DNA from: Sulfurovum sp.
Lineage (GTDB): Bacteria; Campylobacterota; Campylobacteria; Campylobacterales; Sulfurovaceae
Reading direction: 5' to 3'
DNA length: 64,000 nucleotides
NCBI GenBank assembly: GCA_027082955.1
Contig: JALWTA010000004.1
Location: forward strand, 1-64,000
Shown here: positions 27,691 through 35,496 of the stretch, in pieces
How the letters are laid out: each line of letters starts with the position of its first letter
Numbering within the stretch: position 1 is the first letter of the stretch
Notes under the pieces: model-generated
Told to the model about the DNA's origin: nothing
Seen by the model: only the letters and a program-made list of their open reading frames with translations
The model's database searches: none
Made by a program: the position numbers and the translations under genes

Positions 27691-28829
27691 AGGTGGATAC
27701 GCATCCCGTCTTTGAGTGTTTTCTTTTTGGGATCGGGCAGAAGTACAGTCGTATCTTCGGCAATGCCAGATACAGCAACCTCTTTGTGGTCTCGTGCCAG
27801 TACCTTGACAGGCACGAAGTGCGCTTTGCCCGACTCCGCCGTCCATACACCCGCCTGTGCCTGTCGGTACACTACAGCAGATGCCGGCAGCTTAAGCACA
27901 TGCTTCAGGTTGCCTGTAACAATGGTTACTTCCGCCTGTTCATTCATCGACAGGGGATTTGGCAGGGTTTTGAAGCCTACATCGACGATCTTTTCCAGTG
28001 TCACCGCATCGCTTTGTGCTTCAATGCGCTTGACAACACCTTCAAATGTACGATAAGGTTTGGAGCGTAATACAATGGAAGCGCTCTGCCCCGCTTTGAT
28101 CGATCCGCTGAGACGTTCGTCTATAAAGGTGCGTACCCAGACCGTTTTGGGATCGACGATCTTCAAGATTGGCTGTGAGGGTACGACTGCCTGCGCCACC
28201 TCCGCCTCTCTTGCGATGACATAACCGTCCACCGGAGAAACAACTGTAAATCGCGCCAGTTTCTCTTCAAGCGCTTCGACACTCTTTTGCAGGCGTTCCA
28301 CCTCTACTTTGGAGGCATCAATACGCGCTTTGGTCGCTTTGATCTGTGCATTGACCACATCGAGATCAGCCTTGGTTTTGTCATACTCCGCTTTGGAGGC
28401 AAAGCGCTGTTTTTGCAGCTTCGCATAGCGCTTGAAAGTGATGAGTGCCAGCGACTTCTGCGCCTCGAGGCTGTACAGCTCTTCTACAGAAGCATCCAGC
28501 TCCATCTTCGCCTTTTTTACCCCGATTTTCGCCTCTTCAAGCTGTTTGGGCAGATCGACCGGGTCGATGCGTACCAGCACCTCCCCTTTTTTGACCCATT
28601 TGCCCTCATCGGTCAAAATCTCGGTGATCTTCCCGCCTGTCTGTGACGTAATCGCATAGATGCGCTTCGCACTGACATTACCCACACCGAAGACTTCAGT
28701 ATGCATGTCGCCATAATCAGGTTTGACCGTTTTGTAGGTTGTTTTGGGAAGATAGACTTTGTTGTAAAAAAGCATGACTCCTGCCACAACGATCAGTGCG
28801 GCAATGCCGTATTTGAAATATTTTTGCAT
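27687..28829 (-). CDS. Periplasmic adaptor (HlyD/MacA family)
   Basis: 380 aa. An N-terminal membrane anchor (about 8-27) is followed by a lipoyl half-domain (GKITEILTDEGKWVKKGEVL), a long coiled-coil hairpin (about 95-210), the second lipoyl half (TVVSPVDGYVIAREAEV), and beta-barrel and membrane-proximal domains. Adaptors of this type bridge an inner-membrane ABC pump and a TolC-like channel. Its ATG overlaps the upstream OMF stop (TAATG) and its own end overlaps the permease start (ATGA). Confidence 0.92.
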   Translation of the reverse strand: MQKYFKYGIAALIVVAGVMLFYNKVYLPKTTYKTVKPDYGDMHTEVFGVGNVSAKRIYAITSQTGGKITEILTDEGKWVKKGEVLVRIDPVDLPKQLEEAKIGVKKAKMELDASVEELYSLEAQKSLALITFKRYAKLQKQRFASKAEYDKTKADLDVVNAQIKATKARIDASKVEVERLQKSVEALEEKLARFTVVSPVDGYVIAREAEVAQAVVPSQPILKIVDPKTVWVRTFIDERLSGSIKAGQSASIVLRSKPYRTFEGVVKRIEAQSDAVTLEKIVDVGFKTLPNPLSMNEQAEVTIVTGNLKHVLKLPASAVVYRQAQAGVWTAESGKAHFVPVKVLARDHKEVAVSGIAEDTTVLLPDPKKKTLKDGMRIHL

Positions 28830-30088
28830 TACAGGTTTCCTTTCAGATAGTCGATGCGTTCGATGGCAAGACTGCGGGAGTAGTAGGCTTCAAGCATACC
28901 AAGCTTCGCTACAAGTACCTGTGTGGTACTGTCAAGCAGTTCTATATAGGTAGCCAGCCCCTCTTTGTAGCGTGCCTCCAGTACCTTCTGGCTCTTTTGT
29001 GCCGAAGCGAGCTGCTCCTTTTTTGCACGGATGGTCTTTTCATAGCGCCTGATATCGATCATCAGTCCCTGCAATTCCTCTCTGAGTGACAGTGCCTCCG
29101 AAGCGGTCTGTTCACGTGCGATCTGGTAGCCTATTTTTGCCTGCTGCTCCTGGGCAGTAAGCTTTCCGCCGTGAAAAAGCGGAATGTTGTAGCTTACGCC
29201 AACATAGTCTGTGTTGTAGAGGTTGAGATTGCTGTTACGTGCATGGGAGGCAACCAGGTCGACCGAGCCGAAGTGTGCCGCTTCGCTTGCTTTGTGCAGC
29301 AATCTGTTTTTCTCAATACCCTGACGGCTCATGCGCATTTTGAAGTTCTTCTCTATCACTTCACTCTCTAACTGTTTGCCTAGATGGATATGGCGTTTGA
29401 TACTCGATTTCTCAAGCGTCAGACTTTCGGGAAGCTCCTCACCCATATACAAAGAGAGCGATACCCGTGCTTTGTCATATGCCGCTTTCGCGCTTGCCAG
29501 TGCATCCTCGGCAGCATAGACAGAGGCAAGAAAACGGCTTGCATCCGCATGGGTCTTCAGCCCCTGCTTCACCAGCTCCTGTGCCTGATTGTAGAGTGCC
29601 CGTTTGGTCTCGAGGTCTTTCTGTCTGGCTGCGACTGCCTCTTTTTGTACCACAAGCAGCTCATAGAGCGTTTTCACCTTGTAGGCAAGCAGCGCTTTGA
29701 CTTCACCAAGGGAGAGTTTCGCAATGTCCTCATCGATCTTCGAAGCCTCTATCAAAGAGGTGGTTTTCTGAAAGTCCCAAACCTTCTGATGAAGCGTTAC
29801 ATTTGCATTCCAGGCATCTTCATCAACCGTATGGAACTGTCCGTTCACGGGAAGTGCAAAGGTTTGTGTGGGTGCAAAAGTTGCCGAAAGGTCAATTTGT
29901 GGCAGATAGTCCGCATAGGCAGCATTGTAGCCCTGCTCCGCCTGCTGCACCTTGAGCATGAAGGTTTTCACGTCTGGGTGGTGCGCCAGCGTTTTGGCAA
30001 CCGCATCTTTGAGCGTCAGCGTCTGTGCACCGAGCAGCCCCGTTGCAACCACAATACCAATGACAATACGTCGGGTCAATCGATTCAC
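28829..30088 (-). CDS. TolC-like outer membrane efflux protein
   Basis: About 419 aa from a GTG at 30088 with AAAGGAAG just upstream. From this start the protein opens with VNRLTRR, a hydrophobic core and a GAQT cleavage region, a normal signal peptide; the longer ATG frame would put 14 polar residues in front. Two repeats of the outer membrane efflux domain follow, with long alpha-helical hairpins (for example residues 140-230 and 330-410). First gene of the tripartite efflux operon. Confidence 0.9.
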   Translation of the reverse strand: MNRLTRRIVIGIVVATGLLGAQTLTLKDAVAKTLAHHPDVKTFMLKVQQAEQGYNAAYADYLPQIDLSATFAPTQTFALPVNGQFHTVDEDAWNANVTLHQKVWDFQKTTSLIEASKIDEDIAKLSLGEVKALLAYKVKTLYELLVVQKEAVAARQKDLETKRALYNQAQELVKQGLKTHADASRFLASVYAAEDALASAKAAYDKARVSLSLYMGEELPESLTLEKSSIKRHIHLGKQLESEVIEKNFKMRMSRQGIEKNRLLHKASEAAHFGSVDLVASHARNSNLNLYNTDYVGVSYNIPLFHGGKLTAQEQQAKIGYQIAREQTASEALSLREELQGLMIDIRRYEKTIRAKKEQLASAQKSQKVLEARYKEGLATYIELLDSTTQVLVAKLGMLEAYYSRSLAIERIDYLKGNL

Positions 30089-30147
30089 GTGCTTCCTTTG
30101 TTGTTTGTAATGACTATCATAACATGTCACTATGAATTTAATGTGAA

Positions 30148-30726
30148 CTATTTGCCTTTATTCTGATGCGCATAGATCACAATGGCGACAAACACCCCGC
30201 CCTGCACCACTCCCAATATCACTTCTGAAATCACTGCAATCATCGCCGGAAGCGTCTGGGGTATCCAGTCACCCGAGCCAAGTGTCGTAAAAGTTACTGC
30301 CGAAATATACATAGCAGTCACAAAGCTGTGCTCTTGAATCGCTTTGAGATTCTCTGGCGGAAACTGTGAGTTGAGATGGAAGAGAGAAAAAACATCAAAA
30401 ATGTTGTACACCACAGCATAATAGACAATGGTGATCACTGTCACTTCAAGGTAAAGCAGGACGATCTGCATCAATGCAAGATGCACATGGTTTTTAGAGC
30501 GGCTGAAGATATAGACCGCCGTATCAAGCATCGTAAAGCGGGCAAGTACAATATAGATGATGTTGGCGATGAGTATCTCATCTGCATGCAATTTAAACCA
30601 TGCAGGATAGATCCCGTGTATGACAACTTCTATTGCCAATGGCAGCAATACCATCGGCAGTACAATAAAGGCGATCTTCTCACTCTTGACAAAACGCTTT
30701 TCACGCTGCATAAATTTATTCAGCAT
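30148..30726 (-). CDS. Two-pore-helix K+-channel-like membrane protein
   Basis: 192 aa. Hydrophobic segments lie at about 20-40, 50-75, 83-110 and 160-187. Between the last two is a pore-loop-like TFTTLGSGDWIP (145-156), equivalent to the TVGYGD selectivity filter of potassium channels but with Ser in place of Tyr. The Ion_trans_2 fold is likely. No cytosolic RCK/TrkA domain. Its start overlaps the thioredoxin-like gene by 11 nt, so it is the last member of the redox operon. Ion selectivity cannot be predicted from GSGD. Confidence 0.7.
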   Translation of the reverse strand: MLNKFMQREKRFVKSEKIAFIVLPMVLLPLAIEVVIHGIYPAWFKLHADEILIANIIYIVLARFTMLDTAVYIFSRSKNHVHLALMQIVLLYLEVTVITIVYYAVVYNIFDVFSLFHLNSQFPPENLKAIQEHSFVTAMYISAVTFTTLGSGDWIPQTLPAMIAVISEVILGVVQGGVFVAIVIYAHQNKGK

Positions 30727-31042
30727 TTTCTTCCTTTAACCTTTTTTCAAACGCTTCAGTGATCTCCTCTGCGGCAACAAGCCCTTCAATGAATATCTCA
30801 CCGTCGAGTACAAGTGTCGGATCTTTTCTGACACCCGCATCGAGCGCCTTTTGGGTGTCATATTCGTAGTGAAACGCTACCCGAAGGGGCAGATGCTTGA
30901 TGGCACAGCTCAGACGCTTGGAGAATTTCGCCGTCGATACACGGTCACCGTAAAGTACCGCAGAAAAAAGCGGGTACTCCGTTTTGGCGGCATTGAGTAC
31001 TTCCCCCTCGTCCATCGTATGACACACTTTAGTGTTTTGCAT
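30716..31042 (-). CDS. Thioredoxin-fold protein without CxxC
   Basis: 108 aa, cytoplasmic. The C-terminal half DPTLVLDGEIFIEGLVAAEEITEAFE matches the cis-Pro and last strand-helix of TM0996/glutaredoxin-like proteins. The place where a CxxC would stand reads YGDRVSTAKF, with a lone cysteine further on (LSCAIKHL). A redox-dead or single-cysteine thioredoxin fold is therefore inferred. Overlaps the membrane protein upstream (14 nt) and the channel downstream (11 nt), pointing to coupled translation of all three. Confidence 0.6.
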   Translation of the reverse strand: MQNTKVCHTMDEGEVLNAAKTEYPLFSAVLYGDRVSTAKFSKRLSCAIKHLPLRVAFHYEYDTQKALDAGVRKDPTLVLDGEIFIEGLVAAEEITEAFEKRLKEENAE

Positions 31043-31367
31043 CTAACACTCCTTGATTCGCAATCTGATAGAGAAAATCATGCATATCGAAATAGCCGAT
31101 CATCGCTTCAAAGACCATGCGCCAGCACAGCTCCATACACAAAAATATCGTGATAAACACCAGCCAGAAGACTGTTTTCTGCCCTTTTGTGAAAGTACCG
31201 TAAAACGTTTTAAGACGATCATTCACACGCTTGAAAAAGGCTACACGCCCAATCAGCTCTTTTCGGAACACATAGAGCACAACGGGCATCAGCACTGCAC
31301 CAATGTAGTAAAAGACAATCAACACATCTTGCGTAATGAAGGTATTGAATACAAGTATGTCATGCAT
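31029..31367 (-). CDS. Small membrane protein of redox operon, unknown
   Basis: 112 aa with two clear hydrophobic segments (about 15-35 and 65-90) separated by a basic stretch (KRVNDRLKTFYGTFTKGQK). No family recognised with confidence. RBS AAAGGGA before the ATG. It overlaps the CxxC-less thioredoxin-like gene by 14 nt and follows the CDF transporter by 32 nt, so it belongs to the same transcript and may be a partner of the channel. Confidence 0.6.
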   Translation of the reverse strand: MHDILVFNTFITQDVLIVFYYIGAVLMPVVLYVFRKELIGRVAFFKRVNDRLKTFYGTFTKGQKTVFWLVFITIFLCMELCWRMVFEAMIGYFDMHDFLYQIANQGVLDAKH

Positions 31368-31399
31368 AGCGCGTCCCTTTAAAAAAATACTTCCTCATA

Positions 31400-32293
31400 C
31401 TACACTATTTTCTCTTTGTTATCCTCTCTGCCGTACTCGCACTGAAACGTTGTATGTTCAATGTCGTATGTATCATGCAGCTTCTTCTCAAGCCGGTCGA
31501 TGACCCTGTTTGAAGCCGAGAGTGCTACATCTTCTTTGAAATCGAGATGCGCTTCAAGGTTGACCTGATGGTCGTTGAGCTTCCAGATGTGAATGTGGTG
31601 CACATCTTTTATCTCCGGTTCTGCCTCTATGGCTTTGACGACCTCATCCACATCGATGCCCTCGGGCGTGAACTGCATCAAAATGGCGCTGCTCTCCTTC
31701 ACCAGTCCGAACGATGCCCAGATGAGATAGAGTGCGATCAGTGCGGAGATAAGCGGATCGATCCAGAGGATACCGAAGTAGTACATCAGCACCCCGCCAA
31801 GCACGACGGCGATGGAGGTCATCACATCGGTCAGGAGGTGCAGGTAGGCGGCCCTGACGTTCATGTTCTCATGGGAATCCTCCTTGACCAGCAGCACGCT
31901 GGCAGTGTTGAGCACGATGCTCAATGCACCCAGTCCGATGACCCATACCGAATTGATCGGTTCAGGGTGGTAGAACTTGTGAAACGCTTCGACAATCAAA
32001 AAGACGGCAATACCGATGAGTACCGAAGCGTTGAAGAGTGCAGCAAGAATCTCGGCGCGCTTGTAGCCGAATGTCCGCTGCACATCATTGGGACGCGCCG
32101 CCATACGGTTTGCCACGTAGGCGATGACCAGTGCCAGCACATCACTGAAGTTGTGCATCGCATCGCTCAGCAGCGCGAGCGATCCGGAGATGATACCCCC
32201 AACGATCTGCGAAAGCGTGATGACGACATTGAGGACAATCGTCCAAAAGAGGTTCTTGCCGCTTACTTCATGATGGTGGTGGTGTCCGCTCAT
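31400..32293 (-). CDS. CDF-family metal cation efflux protein
   Basis: 297 aa. A His cluster (HHHHH) follows the start Met, and six membrane helices (about 12-205) carry the metal site residues SDAMHNFSD (helix 2) and HLLTDVMTS (helix 5). A cytoplasmic ferredoxin-like C-domain contains IHIWKL and DLK-type strands. This HxxxD/DxxxD pattern is the Zn/Cd-transporting ZitB/CzcD group; it exports metal by proton exchange. RBS AAGGACAG. Third-last block of the redox operon. Confidence 0.93.
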   Translation of the reverse strand: MSGHHHHHEVSGKNLFWTIVLNVVITLSQIVGGIISGSLALLSDAMHNFSDVLALVIAYVANRMAARPNDVQRTFGYKRAEILAALFNASVLIGIAVFLIVEAFHKFYHPEPINSVWVIGLGALSIVLNTASVLLVKEDSHENMNVRAAYLHLLTDVMTSIAVVLGGVLMYYFGILWIDPLISALIALYLIWASFGLVKESSAILMQFTPEGIDVDEVVKAIEAEPEIKDVHHIHIWKLNDHQVNLEAHLDFKEDVALSASNRVIDRLEKKLHDTYDIEHTTFQCEYGREDNKEKIV

Positions 32294-32320
32294 TCACTGT
32301 CCTTATTTATAACAACTTTA

Positions 32321-32728
32321 TTACAACGATTTCTTGTAATTTTTAACAGCATCTTTAAAAAGATTTAAAAATGCTGTACCGGTTTTCCCGCCAACAAGGG
32401 TTTCTTCGATCTTTTCTCCCCGGTCATTCACAAAGTGAAACGTAGGTGTTGCTACAGCCTGAAGGTTCTTAGGGGCATCGTTGTTGTTGATGTTCAACTT
32501 CACTGGAATAAACGCTTTATTGACATAACTGTAGATCATTTTGTCGGTAAATACATCTTCCTCCATAAACTCACAGGCACCGCAGCCCGGTTTATAGATA
32601 AAGATCAGCATCGGTTTGTGCTGTTTACGTGAAGCCTTTACTCCCTCTTTGTAGGTATGCAGCCATGTGATTTCTCCTGCAAGCAGCATGTAGGTCATAA
32701 CCATAAATGTCACAATATATCTTTTCAT
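32321..32728 (-). CDS. Exported thioredoxin-like protein (CGAC)
   Basis: 135 aa from the ATG at 32728 (AGGA 6 nt upstream; a TTG two codons earlier is less likely). Signal peptide at 1-17, then a thioredoxin fold with PGCGACEFMEEDVF as active site and TPTFHFVN as cis-Pro loop. The thioredoxin_7/SoxW-like group acts as a periplasmic thiol reductant or oxidant. A CcdA-like electron carrier is encoded two genes upstream, which would supply reducing power. Confidence 0.85.
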   Translation of the reverse strand: MKRYIVTFMVMTYMLLAGEITWLHTYKEGVKASRKQHKPMLIFIYKPGCGACEFMEEDVFTDKMIYSYVNKAFIPVKLNINNNDAPKNLQAVATPTFHFVNDRGEKIEETLVGGKTGTAFLNLFKDAVKNYKKSL

Positions 32729-32741
32729 TCTCAATCCTTTT

Positions 32742-33131
32742 TTAGAATTTATATGTTTTCAACAGCCCGTCAAGCGCATCATCTTCAAGGATACCAACAT
32801 GTCTGTAGACCTCCTTGCCCCGCCCGTCAAAAACGATCTGCGTAGGGATCATCATCACTTTTAGAGCTACAGCCGCCTCACGCTCTTTTTTGACGTTGAT
32901 AAAACGTATGATGTAGTCGGGATGCTGCTTGGCAACCACATAGAGTTTTTTTCCCATTACACGGCAGCTTCGGCAGCTGTCCGAACCTACTTCCAAAAAG
33001 ACCGGCTTGCCTTTGCCAATCTCCGTCTTTACCTGCATAAAGGGTGTCGCTTCCAGCATTGGGCGTCCGTGTACCTCGGCGCCACACAGTCCAAGCGTAA
33101 GCAGTGCCACTATCCAAATGTATCGTTTCAT
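32742..33131 (-). CDS. Exported thioredoxin-like protein (CRSC)
   Basis: 129 aa from the second of two adjacent ATGs (AGGAG 6 nt upstream). Signal peptide at 1-18, active site SDSCRSCRVMGKKL and cis-Pro loop IPTQIVFDG. Most like the DsbD-gamma/thioredoxin_2 group. It follows the CcdA-like gene by 9 nt and precedes the CGAC thioredoxin by 13 nt; the three look like one transmembrane electron relay. Confidence 0.85.
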   Translation of the reverse strand: MKRYIWIVALLTLGLCGAEVHGRPMLEATPFMQVKTEIGKGKPVFLEVGSDSCRSCRVMGKKLYVVAKQHPDYIIRFINVKKEREAAVALKVMMIPTQIVFDGRGKEVYRHVGILEDDALDGLLKTYKF

Positions 33132-33140
33132 CATCTTCTC

Positions 33141-33842
33141 CTAAAGTTGTAGATATGCCTCATAATAAAAATAGGCACCAAATCCCAGCAGCACCAGCGC
33201 AAAGCTCTTATTGAGCCAATCCGAGAGTTTCGCTACCGTTTTGCTCGATGTAACGCTTTGTGCAAAACCGACCGATACACCTGCGGCAAGCAGCAGCAAA
33301 GAGTGCCCCAGCGCAAAGGTAAGGATGAGTCCGTAGGCGTAGAGGTATCCGCTACTTGCCGCCAGCGACATAATGGCAAAGAGCGGTGCGGAGGCGCAAG
33401 GGGTACTCACCAGTCCGAATACCAGACCAATAAGAAACCCGCCAAAGAGCCTATAGCGTATCAATCGGTGCACAATAGCCGACTTGTCTACCTCGCCGAC
33501 AACTCCCAGCGCATAGAGTGCGATCACTATGCTCACACTCCCTGCGATCAAGTATGCCCAAAGCGGCGCTACGGAGAAAAAACCGCCGAATTTGGCGACC
33601 ACCAGCCCCAATATCGAAAAGCTCACCGCCACACCCAGGGCAAAGAGTGCGGTAAAGGCGTAGGTGTAGAGCACCTTTTTTCTGCCCTCTAAATCTTTGT
33701 TGAGCGCCACGGCACTGCCTACCAGCAGCGGTACAGCTACCAGTGAGCAGGGAGCCGCCGCCGTAATGCCGCCTGAGAAAAAGGCGCCTAAAAAGACCGC
33801 CCAAGAATCCGATGCAAGCAGCTGTTCGATAAAGGCTTGCAT
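33141..33842 (-). CDS. CcdA/DsbD-type thiol electron transporter
   Basis: 233 aa, six membrane segments. The two redox cysteines lie in PCS (residue 32) and PCASAPLF (residue 149), matching CcdA and the DsbD beta domain. These proteins carry electrons from cytosolic thioredoxin to periplasmic thioredoxin-fold partners. Two exported thioredoxins follow directly, which are its obvious acceptors. 7 nt after the FmdE-like gene. Confidence 0.9.
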   Translation of the reverse strand: MQAFIEQLLASDSWAVFLGAFFSGGITAAAPCSLVAVPLLVGSAVALNKDLEGRKKVLYTYAFTALFALGVAVSFSILGLVVAKFGGFFSVAPLWAYLIAGSVSIVIALYALGVVGEVDKSAIVHRLIRYRLFGGFLIGLVFGLVSTPCASAPLFAIMSLAASSGYLYAYGLILTFALGHSLLLLAAGVSVGFAQSVTSSKTVAKLSDWLNKSFALVLLGFGAYFYYEAYLQL

Positions 33843-33849
33843 CGCAGTA

Positions 33850-34563
33850 CTACCGACCTACATTTTTGTTGAGTACATCGCTTCGGGAGCCTATATCATC
33901 AATGTTAAAATGGTATTGGTACCCTTTAAGTTCTTCTATTTTCAAAAGCTTTTTAGGATCGGTGTAGAGCATATGCTTCATCGCTTCAAATGCCAGTTTT
34001 TCGACCTCGTCAATATCTTTTGGACTTACCTTTTGGTGCACTTTCTGTTTTGCCTTGATCGCTTCCTCTTTATGTTTGAGTGCTTTGAGAAAGGCTTTGT
34101 CCCTGAGCGAGACTTTGTAGGTTTTGCCCGTGGAGATACGCTGCACGATGAACGCACCGCCGAGGCTGTTGTCAAGCGAGAGGGTTTTGTGGTTGATGCG
34201 CGCACCGCTCATCAGCGCCGAGGTGTCCACCAGACAGGGGCTGTTTTTCGCCACAACCCTGATGTCCGTTCTGTCGATGACCCCGTCATCAAAGAGCTTT
34301 GGAAGCACATGAGAGAGCTCCACATAGGCAAGCACCAGCCCGTCGCACAGATGCCCATGTGAGCGTGCAAGCGTTTTGATGGTCAGTTTTTTAGGAAAAG
34401 GATTGTATCTGCCAAGTGCGCTGTCGGTATCTCGTACCTCTACCGGTTTGGCATTGGGCGCATTTTTGACCGTCTTTTCATAAAAGGCATCGTCAATATT
34501 CAGGTGCTCTGCTGCAGATGCCAAAACAACTGCAAGTGCCAATAACATACCGACGCTACGCAT
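33850..34563 (-). CDS. Exported FmdE-like protein
   Basis: 237 aa. Signal peptide at 1-17 (cleavage near ASAAE). The core HGHLCDGLVLAY (residues 69-80) and NSPCLVD (Cys110) match the FmdE/formylmethanofuran dehydrogenase subunit E domain, a metal-binding fold of uncertain function. The C-terminal zinc ribbon of longer FmdE is absent, replaced by a charged helical tail. An exported FmdE domain beside CcdA and periplasmic thioredoxins suggests metal or thiol chemistry in the periplasm; no enzyme activity can be claimed. Start overlaps the previous gene by 8 nt. Confidence 0.75.
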   Translation of the reverse strand: MRSVGMLLALAVVLASAAEHLNIDDAFYEKTVKNAPNAKPVEVRDTDSALGRYNPFPKKLTIKTLARSHGHLCDGLVLAYVELSHVLPKLFDDGVIDRTDIRVVAKNSPCLVDTSALMSGARINHKTLSLDNSLGGAFIVQRISTGKTYKVSLRDKAFLKALKHKEEAIKAKQKVHQKVSPKDIDEVEKLAFEAMKHMLYTDPKKLLKIEELKGYQYHFNIDDIGSRSDVLNKNVGR

Positions 34564-34804
34564 TGTGCTTTGCCTCTTCGATAAGCTTTACAACCTCATC
34601 GATACTGAGTACCTTTCCTATAGAAACCACTTTGCCGTCGATCACCAATCCGGGGGTACTGACGACATTGTACTTCATGATCTCCATAATATCATCGACC
34701 TTGACCACTTCATGAAAACCGCCCACCTTGGCGACTGCCTGCTCCACTACCTTTTCAAGTGCCACACACTTGGCACATCCAGTTCCTAGGATTTCTATTT
34801 TCAT
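34556..34804 (-). CDS. TM0996/MTH895-type small thioredoxin (CAKC)
   Basis: 82 aa from the ATG at 34804 (GAGAGAG RBS; a tandem ATG lies at 34807). A longer frame would overlap the rubrerythrin gene. ILGTGCAKCVALEKVVEQA gives the active site, and VVSTPGLVIDGKVVSIGKVLS the cis-Pro region. This is the redox-active disulfide protein 2 family, usually found next to DUF318/ArsP permeases, as here. The same domain recurs as the C-terminal half of the fusion at 35497-36012. Confidence 0.88.
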   Translation of the reverse strand: MKIEILGTGCAKCVALEKVVEQAVAKVGGFHEVVKVDDIMEIMKYNVVSTPGLVIDGKVVSIGKVLSIDEVVKLIEEAKHNA

Positions 34805-34821
34805 CATCTCTCTCTTTGAAA

Positions 34822-35478
34822 CTATTTTGTTTCCACTTTGCGTGAAAAATACTCTTTCGGATGGGCACAAACAGGACATTTTTCCGGTGCTTTTCTCCCG
34901 TAATGGACATGCCCGCATACTTCACAGATCCAAACTTCTTCATCTTCACTTTCAAATTCATGCCCTTCGTTTAGGCGCGCAAGCAGCTCTTTGTACATCT
35001 TCTCATGTTCAACTTCAACCTTTCCGATGTTCCGAAAGAGTCTTGCCGCTTCATCGTGACCTTCCTCTTTGGCAATAGCAGCAAAATCAGGATACATCGT
35101 CAAGTTTTCATAACTTTCGCCGGCAATAGCATCTTTTAAATTTTCCAATGTATCGTTCCATGATACTTCAGAATGGTTTTTCATACGGTTGTACAGAGCC
35201 AGCTCAAGTTTTGCATGCTCTTTTTCATTGTTCGCTGCACGCTGAAAATGTGCCGCAATATCACGATAGCCCTCTTTCTGTGCTACCTTTGCATAATACT
35301 CATAACGGTTCCTCGCCTGAGATTCACCCGCAAAAGCTTTTAGCAGATTGACCAGTGTCACATCAACTGTAATGGACGACATCGTCTGTCCGCAGCAGTG
35401 CAGCTCTCCGCCGCCGACTTCCTGTACCTCCACTACATTTCCGCAAATGTCACATCTATAGCTTTCATATTTTTTCAT
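34822..35478 (-). CDS. Desulforedoxin-rubrerythrin-rubredoxin fusion protein
   Basis: 218 aa. An N-terminal desulforedoxin-like domain has cysteines 9, 12, 28 and 29 (CDIC ... CC). A rubrerythrin diiron four-helix bundle follows (about 38-170), with ExxR and ExxH motifs (GESQARNRYEYY, NEKEHAKLE, GESYENL, VEVEHEKMY). A C-terminal rubredoxin-like site has CEVC ... CPVC (about 185-205). Such proteins reduce H2O2 in anaerobes and microaerophiles. Having both iron-sulfur sites on one chain is notable. 18 nt after the DUF2892-thioredoxin gene. Confidence 0.9.
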   Translation of the reverse strand: MKKYESYRCDICGNVVEVQEVGGGELHCCGQTMSSITVDVTLVNLLKAFAGESQARNRYEYYAKVAQKEGYRDIAAHFQRAANNEKEHAKLELALYNRMKNHSEVSWNDTLENLKDAIAGESYENLTMYPDFAAIAKEEGHDEAARLFRNIGKVEVEHEKMYKELLARLNEGHEFESEDEEVWICEVCGHVHYGRKAPEKCPVCAHPKEYFSRKVETK

Positions 35479-35496
35479 ACGCTGTTCCTTCTCTCA

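Noticed and set aside
27691-27846. N-terminal extension of the FtsX-like permease
   Set aside because: The added 52 residues are Arg/Cys-rich antisense-like sequence; the ATGA overlap at 27690 is the natural start.
26698-28056. 452-codon plus-strand open frame
   Set aside because: Antisense to the FtsX-like permease and adaptor, both supported by motifs and overlaps.
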